In this document: positions 9,627-16,239 of the stretch, piece after piece
How positions within the stretch are numbered: the stretch's first letter is position 1
Layout: each line of letters begins with the position of its first letter
DNA from: Acidobacteriota bacterium
Lineage (GTDB): Bacteria > Acidobacteriota > UBA4820
Assembly: GCA_029559035.1 (NCBI GenBank)
Contig: JAKQCT010000065.1
Location: 1 to 64,000 of the forward strand
DNA length: 64,000 nucleotides
Direction of reading: 5' to 3'
Notes under the pieces: generated by a model
What the model was told of the DNA's origin: nothing
Databases searched by the model: none
What the model saw: only the letters and a program-made list of their open reading frames with translations
Made by a program: the position numbers and the translations under genes

Positions 9627-9703
9627 GGCGTCCCCAGGGGGATTCGAACCCCCGTCGTCGGCGTGAAAGGCCGGTGTCCTAGGCCGGGCTAGACGATGGG
9701 GAC
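9626..9703 (-). tRNA. tRNA-Glu (UUC)
   Basis: On the minus strand the sequence begins GTCCCCATCGTCTAG and ends in the matching acceptor strand, with TTC in the anticodon loop (CCTTTCACG), the TTCGAATCC T-arm, and an encoded CCA (9626-9628). All arms pair. It lies 4 bp downstream of tRNA-Lys, so the two are probably cotranscribed. Confidence 0.97.
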
Positions 9704-9707
9704 GCCG

Positions 9708-9783
9708 TGGTGGGCCGTACTGGACTCGAACCAGTGACTCTCTGCTTAAAAGGCAGATACTCTACCGTCTGAGTTAACGGCCC
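9708..9783 (-). tRNA. tRNA-Lys (UUU)
   Basis: On the minus strand it starts GGGCCGTTAACTCAG, carries the anticodon TTT in CCTTTTAAG and the T-loop GTTCGAGTCC, and ends with an A discriminator and an encoded CCA. It is the upstream member of the Lys-Glu pair. Confidence 0.97.
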
Positions 9784-9890
9784 AAAAGCCTAAAAAGCAG
9801 GCCCAGGAAATGCATTATACAGAAATAGGGCTGTCTGGTCAACAAAGCCCGGGAGTGTTAGAATACGGGAGAATTACGGGGGAGCAGGCG

Positions 9891-10148
9891 ATGAACGAGC
9901 CCGATATCATTGAACTCGCGACATACGGTCAAAGATACGAAGCGGAATTCACCAGGGAGATCCTTCTCGAGAACGGCATCGAATCGATAATCAAGGCCGA
10001 AGCCGTGGAAGGCGTGATCTACAGCTTCCCCGGCAATTATTCCGTTTTCGTCAGCATCGAGGATTTCAACAGGGCCGAAGTGATCCTGGAGTCATTTAAC
10101 ATGCAGGCCGAAGAAGAGGGAGAGGAAAGACCGGAAAAGGAAGAATAG
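9891..10148 (+). CDS. Small DUF2007-like putative signal-transducing protein
   Basis: 85 residues from the ATG at 9891, which follows ggggagcaggcg. The pattern (ELATYG...EAEFTREILLENGIES..., then VSIEDFNRAEVILESF) matches the DUF2007 fold, a ferredoxin-like domain in which a helix reads 'xAE-xxxxxLxxxGI' and the last strand-helix is 'xDxxRAxxIL'. The C-terminus is a run of acidic residues. The biochemical role of this family is not established. It lies 12 bp upstream of a second, longer member, so the two form an operon. Confidence 0.65.
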   Translation: MNEPDIIELATYGQRYEAEFTREILLENGIESIIKAEAVEGVIYSFPGNYSVFVSIEDFNRAEVILESFNMQAEEEGEERPEKEE

Positions 10149-10160
10149 AGGAGGGGATGT

Positions 10161-10991
10161 ATGGATGATCCGAAGTATCTCGTTGAGATCGCCTCGTTCG
10201 AAAACAAGCGCGACGCGGATTTCGCCCAGGCCGTACTCGCGGAGAACGATATCGAGTCGCTATTGAAGGGCGAAGGAGACACGGACGGCGTATCTGCGGT
10301 TTTCAAGATCATGGTCGACGCGGCGGATACTGAAAGAGGAAGAAAAGCGCTGCTTGCCATCAACGACCCCGAGATGGCCGTCCCTGAAGGCGAACCGGTT
10401 CCGAACCTCAATCCGGAAAGGAACGGCGGCATGACTTCCATTTTCGCGCTGCTGAGCTTCCTTCTGATCGGTTTTGTCGCCGGGGTCGTCCTGTCTGACA
10501 AGATCAGGGGGATCCATTCCGGAGGCGATCATAAAGAGGAATTCGATTGGAACAAAGACGGGCGCGCCGACAGCTGGTACTACTATTCCAATGGGAATCT
10601 GGAGCTTCAAACTTACGACAGGAATTTTGACGGGAAGATAGATGAATGGCTCACGTACAAGGATGGTCACTACGCCGGGAAATCGGAAAAGGACTGCAAT
10701 TTCGACGGCAGGCCCGATCTTTTCGCGTACTATGACGACGGGGATATACAAAAAGACGAAGTCGTCCTTGATGAGGACGGAATCCCAGGCATGGTTGGTT
10801 ATTACGAATACGGGATCATAAGGAGATGCGAGGTTATGGTTCCCGGAGAAGGCCTTCCCAGGACGGTCATCGAATACGACAACAATATGAGGAGCAGGGA
10901 GTTTCTCGACTCGGACGGGGACGGAACCTTCGACACCCTTGTCCGTTATGACAGGTACGGCTGTTTCGAGAGCGTGGAGAAGATAAAATAA
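10161..10991 (+). CDS. DUF2007-like domain fused to a membrane anchor and a repeat domain
   Basis: 276 residues. The first about 75 residues repeat the DUF2007-like pattern of the upstream gene (DADFAQAVLAENDIESLLKGEG). A single membrane helix follows (about 93-112, FALLSFLLIGFVAGVVL). The remainder is a run of D-x-N/D-x-DG repeats (DWNKDGRADSWYYY, NFDGKIDEWLTYKDG, NFDGRPDLFAYYDDG, DSDGDGTFDTLVRY), which resemble calcium-binding EF-hand/dockerin-like loops and the 'W-Y-Y-x-x-G' repeats of MORN-like bacterial lipoproteins. The repeats are probably outside the cytoplasm. Function unknown. Confidence 0.7.
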   Translation: MDDPKYLVEIASFENKRDADFAQAVLAENDIESLLKGEGDTDGVSAVFKIMVDAADTERGRKALLAINDPEMAVPEGEPVPNLNPERNGGMTSIFALLSFLLIGFVAGVVLSDKIRGIHSGGDHKEEFDWNKDGRADSWYYYSNGNLELQTYDRNFDGKIDEWLTYKDGHYAGKSEKDCNFDGRPDLFAYYDDGDIQKDEVVLDEDGIPGMVGYYEYGIIRRCEVMVPGEGLPRTVIEYDNNMRSREFLDSDGDGTFDTLVRYDRYGCFESVEKIK

Positions 10992-11048
10992 GCTTTTCGT
11001 CGCATTCAGCTTGACATGGTTGCCCCAAATCATTAGAATCCCTTTTGT

Positions 11049-11135
11049 GCCGAAGTGGCGGAATTGGCAGACGCGCTAGATTCAGGGTCTAGTACTCGCA
11101 AGGGCGTGGGGGTTCGAGTCCCCCCTTCGGCACCA
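11049..11135 (+). tRNA. tRNA-Leu (CAG)
   Basis: Class II tRNA: starts GCCGAAGTGGCGGAATTGG, has anticodon CAG in ATTCAGGGT, a long variable arm, T-loop GTTCGAGTCC, acceptor CTTCGGC, discriminator A and an encoded CCA. This tRNA is on the plus strand, opposite to the Lys-Glu pair. Confidence 0.98.
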
Positions 11136-11927
11136 TCAGCGCTTGCGCGCAATTTAAAATTGAAAATTTTAAAGTGAAAATTTAAGATTTTCCGAAAGAG
11201 CGGGCCAACTGCTTGGCTCGCGTGGGGACGAGAAGCTCGCAGCGTTGCGCGAGTTTGGCAAAGCCAAGGCGAGCGCCGCGAGAGGGGCCTGCGAAAAACT
11301 TCCGTCAGGAAGTTTATTTGTAGGCGAGATCCTCCAGCCATATTTCGGCACCAGATTGGCCTCCGGCCTTCCAAAGAAGAGGGCTCTGCCCTCCCCTTAG
11401 ACACTTCGCTCGCAAGCTCGCTCCGCTGAATCCCTCCCGTATAGGAATGCGCCTTAGCGCGAAGTGAATTCGTCGCACGGCGCAATACTTTGTTCGGGTG
11501 CCGAAGGAGCGAGCCAACTGCTTTGCTCGCCAGGAAAACCAACTGCTTGGTTTTCCTAAGGAGTATGTTAAGCCCTCTGGGCGCGCGACTATCCGGAATC
11601 TGGTCGCAGCCTTGCGCGACTTTCCCGGAGGGAAGGCGAGCGCGGCGAGGCGGGCCGTTGGCGCTGTCGCGCCATTGAAAACTTAAAATTGCAAATTGAA
11701 GAATCTAAAATTGTGGAAGCTTTTTCCTTGTTGAACTTCAGTCTTCAGCTTTCAGCCCTATAGGCCTTGCCTGCATTTAAAATTGAAAAGTGAAAATTGA
11801 AAATATTAAAATTGTGGAAACTGTTTCCATATGGAGCGTTCAAGCTTCCTAGCTTCCCGGTCTCCCAGCTAGTCAGCCTTCAGCGCTTCAGCTCAGGCGT
11901 CAGCTTCCCCAGCTTCCTTTCTCCACA
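11136..11927. other. Gene-free, repeat-filled stretch after tRNA-Leu
   Basis: About 790 bp with no supportable gene. It holds (a) a chain of short hairpins sharing the loop CAACTGCTT, e.g. gagcgagccaactgctttgc at 11511 and ggaaaaccaactgcttggtt at 11535; (b) a direct repeat, 11243-11288 versus 11610-11657 (tgcgcga-ttt...aaggcgagcgc); (c) AATTGAAAA-type low-complexity runs at about 11152-11186, 11684-11720 and 11776-11815; and (d) TTCAGC-type runs at 11737-11760 and 11862-11905. One segment (11366-11490) has a relative at 34.5 kb. Confidence 0.75.
11366..11490 (-). repeat. Dispersed intergenic repeat, copy 1
   Basis: Read on the minus strand it matches 34451-34580 over about 125 bp, with shared blocks tattg(c/t)gccgtgcg, cgaattcacttcgcgctaag and cttctttgga/cctctttgga. 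Both copies include a GAGGGG-CAGAG-CCCTC-type hairpin. No coding capacity is apparent. Confidence 0.8.
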
Positions 11928-12329
11928 TTAGAAATCCGGGAACGGCTTGTGCATCCAAACATCAATGACTCTTTTATATTCGTCTTTCAGTGAGTCGTTG
12001 GGTACAGGAAGAGATTTCGCCCTGTTCTCCAGCTTCTTGGTGTAAAGGCTCAGGAAGAAGATAACACCGTTGAGCAGGAGGATCACGAGGAGCCCCACCC
12101 TGGATGCGAGGAGAAGGTAGATCCCGAGGAGGAAAAAACCTCCGCCCAGGACTATCGACAGAAGCGCCCCGTACATCTGGAAGCGCGCGAGGGTCTTGAA
12201 ATCGCTCATGTCGTTGTAAGTGGAGATCCCCTGGTGCGACTGAAGGAAAAAATAGAGCTGAGCCGTAGCCGCGAGGCAGAGAGTCAGCCAGCAGGCGAAC
12301 AGGATATAGAAGAGACCTGTCAGTTCCAT
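11928..12329 (-). CDS. Small membrane protein of unknown function
   Basis: 133 residues with a clear ribosome site (gggaggaaccaat before ATG). It has three hydrophobic segments (about 6-28, 55-75, 78-95) that are long enough for membrane helices, a charged link between the first two (QGISTYNDMSDFKTLARFQ) and a hydrophilic C-terminus ending HKPFPDF. I do not recognise a family. It lies opposite to rpmE, across a 129-bp gap. Confidence 0.7.
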   Translation of the reverse strand: MELTGLFYILFACWLTLCLAATAQLYFFLQSHQGISTYNDMSDFKTLARFQMYGALLSIVLGGGFFLLGIYLLLASRVGLLVILLLNGVIFFLSLYTKKLENRAKSLPVPNDSLKDEYKRVIDVWMHKPFPDF

Positions 12330-12458
12330 ATTGGTTCCTCCCGGTAAAATTATTGTCGAAACCGCAAGGACGTGTCAACCTCAGGCATGGACCCGGCCTC
12401 CTTGCAAATTTGTCTTTTATTATGTTACTATTAGCCTTTTTATGGAGGCTTGGTTTCA

Positions 12459-12773
12459 ATGAAAGAGAAGATTCATCCTGCTTATCAGGAAGTAAAGGTC
12501 ACCTGCGCGTGCGGGAACACTTTCGTCACGCGCTCGACAAAGAAAGAGCTTAAGGTCGAAATCTGCTCCCAGTGCCACCCGTTCTTCTCGGGAAAGCAGA
12601 AATATCTTGATACAGCCGGCCGCATCGAGAAGTTCCAGAGGAAGTACACCAAGAAGGAAGCCGCTCCCGCCAAGGAAAAAGCCGAAGTCGCCGCCCCCGC
12701 GGAAGCTTCCGCGAAGCCGAAGAAGAAGGCTGCCGGCAGGAGCGTCAAGAAGGCCGAAAAGACCGAGAGCTGA
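12459..12773 (+). CDS. rpmE: 50S ribosomal protein bL31, zinc type, with long basic tail
   Basis: 104 residues from the ATG at 12459. The core (residues 1-68) is a canonical bL31: MKEKIHPxY, four zinc-binding cysteines C16, C18, C36 and C39, and [24 protein letters not shown]. Typical bL31 has about 70 residues; here 35 more follow, rich in Ala, Lys, Pro and Glu. The cysteine-containing type serves as a zinc store in many bacteria. It lies just before a DUF1385 gene, a common pairing. A ggagg lies about 10 nt before the start. Confidence 0.96.
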   Translation: MKEKIHPAYQEVKVTCACGNTFVTRSTKKELKVEICSQCHPFFSGKQKYLDTAGRIEKFQRKYTKKEAAPAKEKAEVAAPAEASAKPKKKAAGRSVKKAEKTES

Positions 12774-12781
12774 ACGGGTTC

Positions 12782-13741
12782 GTGAAACTCCCCAACATCC
12801 TTCTGCTCGCTAAAGAATGCGGCCAGGTGCTGGTAGGCGGCCAGGCCGTCATCGAAGGCGTCATGATGCGCCTGCCCGAAAGCTACGCCGTCGCGGTCCG
12901 CACCCCCAAGAACGAAATAAAGGTGATGAAGGACAAGGCCCCCGAGAACGCCAAAGGGTTTCTCGGGAAGGTGCCATTCATGAGGGGCAACATAATCCTT
13001 TTCAAGGCGCTCGCCCTGGGGATCAAGGCTCTCAACTACTCGGCGCAAGTAGCCATAGAAGAGGAACAGGAAGGGGAAAAAGAGAAGGAGAAGACGAAGA
13101 AAGAAACGCCGTTCTACCTCGCGGTGACGCTCGTCGTCTCTTTCGCCATCGGGATCCTGCTGTTCTTCTATCTTCCCCTCCTCGCCACGCAGGCCATCTC
13201 GAACGCGCTGGACTTCGGCAAGGATTCCCTTTCGTTCAACATCATCGACGGCATTTTGAGAATGCTGGTCTTCCTGCTTTATCTCGCGGCGATCCTTTTG
13301 ATGAAGGACATCAGGAGGGTATTCGCCTACCACGGAGCGGAGCACAAGGTGGTCTTCACCTGGGAGGCGAAGGAGGAGCTTACCGTCGAGAACGCGAGGA
13401 AGCATCCGAGGCTGCACCCCCGCTGCGGAACATCCTTCCTCCTTTTCGTGATGGTGGTGTCGATATTCTTCTTCACGCTGGTGCCGCACTCCTACCCGTT
13501 CTGGGCGAAGGCGCTGGCGAGGATCATATTCCTGCCTCTGATCGCGGGGACATCCTACGAGCTGATAAGGCTCACTGCGAGGTTCCCGAAGTTCTTCCTC
13601 CTTAAGCCACTGCTTCTCCCGGGGCTGGCGCTCCAGTATTTCTTTACGACGAGGGAACCCGACGACTCCATGCTCGAAGTTGCGCTCAGGGCGCTCCAGG
13701 AGGCGAAGTCTTTCGTCGAGGAGACCAAGGCAGTTCCCTGA
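12782..13741 (+). CDS. DUF1385 family membrane protein
   Basis: 319 residues, starting with GTG at 12782, 8 bp after rpmE. It carries the family's N-terminal GGQAVIEGVMMR motif, the AYHGAEHKVVFTWE motif near residue 180, and the conserved HPRLHPRCGTSFLLFV motif near 215. Hydrophobic helices flank the last two. In many bacteria the gene sits between rpmE and prfA; here prfA is not next. Function is unknown, but the conserved His/Cys/Glu residues suggest a metal site at the membrane. Confidence 0.9.
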   Translation: MKLPNILLLAKECGQVLVGGQAVIEGVMMRLPESYAVAVRTPKNEIKVMKDKAPENAKGFLGKVPFMRGNIILFKALALGIKALNYSAQVAIEEEQEGEKEKEKTKKETPFYLAVTLVVSFAIGILLFFYLPLLATQAISNALDFGKDSLSFNIIDGILRMLVFLLYLAAILLMKDIRRVFAYHGAEHKVVFTWEAKEELTVENARKHPRLHPRCGTSFLLFVMVVSIFFFTLVPHSYPFWAKALARIIFLPLIAGTSYELIRLTARFPKFFLLKPLLLPGLALQYFFTTREPDDSMLEVALRALQEAKSFVEETKAVP

Positions 13742-16150
13742 TCATTCCCTGACCTTGCCGTAGGCGCAGAACGATGCCCTCAGCGGGTCAACCTTGACGC
13801 CCTTCGGCTTCACTGGCAAAACCCATTCTCCCCTTGCAGTCCTGTTCTGGAACAGCAGAAGATACTCGGCGGTTTTCTTGTCGGGCATCTCTATTCTTAC
13901 CGGGGCTGGGAGGAAAAGGTCCATGTCGCACTTCGCTTCCGCGGTGACCACGTACTTGCCGTCCTTCTGGGCGACCGCGGTCTTTGCTTCGACCGTCGGT
14001 ATCCCGTTGGATTCGTACCAGCTCTTCAGGAAAGCTCCGACGGGGATCTTCATCCCTCTCTCAAGTTCCCTGAAGAACGAGGCCGTGGAGATCTTCTTTC
14101 CCCGGTACCCGGAGCAGACGGACCGCAATCCGCTGAAGAATCCTTCGCTGCCTTCCTTCGTGAACGCGGATAAAGTCAGGAGCATGTTGAAGGTGAAATA
14201 TCCCTTGGTGTAGACGATGTATGTGTATCCCATGCTCGGGTATGATGTGCAGGTGTGGAGAAGCCTCGTTCCGAGGCAGATCGGCCCTTCGAGGAAGGGC
14301 ACGTCGCGGGCGGGCTCTGTCCCGACATCCTTGAAGTTCAGGCATGCGAAAGGCTGGAAGGTCACGCTCCTGTAATTGTTCATGTTCTCGACGTCGTCGT
14401 CGCCGGAGTCGCTGTCGATGGGAGAGCTCATGGTCGCAGGCTTCACCAGCTGGCCGGCGAGGAGCATGTTCTCGTTGTAGATCTTCACCCTGCTTTCGTC
14501 GTACCTCGCCCGCATGTAGAGCATGGAAGAGAACTCCGACATTCCCTCAGTGAGCCACACGTCCCGGTATGAAAGCGAATCGACAAGGTTCCCCCACCAC
14601 TGGTGCGCCACTTCGTGGGCGAGCATCTGGTCGGGCCAGGTGGAACCGGTCCTGAAAAAAGCCTCTTCCGTCAGGACCAGCATCGTCGGGAATCCCATTC
14701 CGTAGCTGTGGGGGGTGATGACGACCTTCAGCGTGGGGTAGGGGACCGGCCCGAAAAGTTTCGAGTAGAAAACGATGTTGTTCCTGAGTTCTTTGAGTGA
14801 AAACTTTTGGACCTGTGTCAGCAGGTTCGTGCGGACGCCTTTGGGCAGGGCCACGTCAAGCTTGAGGCCTTCCGCGTCCACCTCCGTGTGGAGGAATTTG
14901 CCGAGGACGAAAGTGGCGTACCGCACCTTCTCGCGGCATTCCCAGCGGTAGGTCTCCGTTCCGTCCGGATTGACCGATTTCCCGGCCAGCTCGCCTATGG
15001 ATATGGCTTCGTTGTCCTTAGGGACTGTTATGTTAATCGAGTAAGCGGCGCCGTCCCAGTCGGGTATGTTCGGGTACCACTGGCTTTCGTCCCTCAGGAA
15101 AATGTATCCTTCGGCCAGGTCGAAGAGCCTTCCCGCGACCCTGAAAGTCACTTCGAGCTCTCCTTGCATCGTTTCCCCGAGGTCGACGAGGAGCCCGTAT
15201 TCGTAGTACCCCCAGGCTTTGGAGAAATCCTCTTTCAAAAACCCGCACTCTTTGCCTTTGACCGTGACGCCCAGGATCTCGTACCCCGGGAAATAATTGA
15301 AGAGCAGAGCCCTCTGGGGCTTCTTCAGGGAAAGGCGGATCTTTGCTTCTCCGCCGAGGAGCTTCCCGTTCTCGTCCGTCCTGTAATCGATCGCGTAGCC
15401 GGTCACGTCCGTATGGAACTTGGGCTCGAACTCCTCAGCGGTTATCTCCGGCACGAGGGCGCCGGCCCCGGTTTCGTGCATCGCGACGGCCTGGTCCCAC
15501 ACATACCACCACTGTCCTTTCGGATGAGAAAGCCTGAGCAACTGAACCTCCGTTTCCGAAAGGGAATCGCGGCAGTAGGCCCACAAGTCGCCGTTGTATT
15601 CGAAGATGACCATGACGTCACGGCTGTCGAGGTTCGCCGAGTTCAGCAGGCGGTAGAGCGTTCCAGGACAGTCCCTTCTGAGGGATTCCTTGAGGTTTGA
15701 CAGCTTCGGGAACGCCGCAGATGTCTCGGCCGCTCCCGACATGACGGGAAGGTCGGGGCAGCTCCCCAGCGGCAGGATGTAGACCGCGTCAACCTGCTGG
15801 TTCTCGATGCCGTTCCTGCCTATGTATCTCGCCAGGTGATCCCGCTCGACCGGGTCATGGACGCCGAAGGATACTGTCGCCGCGCCTTCGAAGTAGATGC
15901 CGCGGACAAGTTTCTTCTCGTCGATCTCCCAGGCGATCGTCCCCGTGCCGCACTTGAGACTGAAGGCCGGCCTGTTTAGGGAAAAGCCCTGCGTCTGCGC
16001 GGATTTGATCGGGGCGTTGCCGGCGGCCCTGTTCGCCAGCGAAAGAAGCTCTATCGACGAGCCCTCCTGGTAAGAGTGGCTCCACTTGAAGTCGGACGCG
16101 AGGAATGGAACAGAAACAAGGAACAGCACGATAAAAAACAGCTTTTTCAT
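13742..16150 (-). CDS. Secreted M1-family zinc peptidase
   Basis: 802 residues with an N-terminal signal peptide (residues 1-19, hydrophobic, ending FLAS). The zinc site is H512-E-V-A-H516 with the third ligand E535 (WLTEGMSEF), exactly the M1 spacing HExxH-x18-E. The usual exopeptidase motif GxMEN is replaced by GMGFPTMLVLTEE upstream of the zinc site, as in some distant M1 proteins, so strict aminopeptidase activity is uncertain. N-terminal beta-rich and C-terminal helical regions flank the catalytic core. It sits convergently with DUF1385, whose stop codon abuts its own. Probably periplasmic or extracellular. Confidence 0.88.
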   Translation of the reverse strand: MKKLFFIVLFLVSVPFLASDFKWSHSYQEGSSIELLSLANRAAGNAPIKSAQTQGFSLNRPAFSLKCGTGTIAWEIDEKKLVRGIYFEGAATVSFGVHDPVERDHLARYIGRNGIENQQVDAVYILPLGSCPDLPVMSGAAETSAAFPKLSNLKESLRRDCPGTLYRLLNSANLDSRDVMVIFEYNGDLWAYCRDSLSETEVQLLRLSHPKGQWWYVWDQAVAMHETGAGALVPEITAEEFEPKFHTDVTGYAIDYRTDENGKLLGGEAKIRLSLKKPQRALLFNYFPGYEILGVTVKGKECGFLKEDFSKAWGYYEYGLLVDLGETMQGELEVTFRVAGRLFDLAEGYIFLRDESQWYPNIPDWDGAAYSINITVPKDNEAISIGELAGKSVNPDGTETYRWECREKVRYATFVLGKFLHTEVDAEGLKLDVALPKGVRTNLLTQVQKFSLKELRNNIVFYSKLFGPVPYPTLKVVITPHSYGMGFPTMLVLTEEAFFRTGSTWPDQMLAHEVAHQWWGNLVDSLSYRDVWLTEGMSEFSSMLYMRARYDESRVKIYNENMLLAGQLVKPATMSSPIDSDSGDDDVENMNNYRSVTFQPFACLNFKDVGTEPARDVPFLEGPICLGTRLLHTCTSYPSMGYTYIVYTKGYFTFNMLLTLSAFTKEGSEGFFSGLRSVCSGYRGKKISTASFFRELERGMKIPVGAFLKSWYESNGIPTVEAKTAVAQKDGKYVVTAEAKCDMDLFLPAPVRIEMPDKKTAEYLLLFQNRTARGEWVLPVKPKGVKVDPLRASFCAYGKVRE

Positions 16151-16239
16151 TTTCCCGCCCTCCGGGAATAATCATAGCACCGTTTAGGTGCTTTGTCCTC
16201 AACGGACCGGTTGAGATATAATCCTCACGAGGGGGACCG

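Noticed and set aside
11033-11542. 169-residue minus-strand open frame ending in GGTRTPTPLRVLDPESS-like residues
   Set aside because: That end is the antisense reading of tRNA-Leu; a well-known false protein.
12485-13489. 334-codon minus-strand open frame over rpmE and DUF1385
   Set aside because: Antisense shadow of two confidently identified genes.
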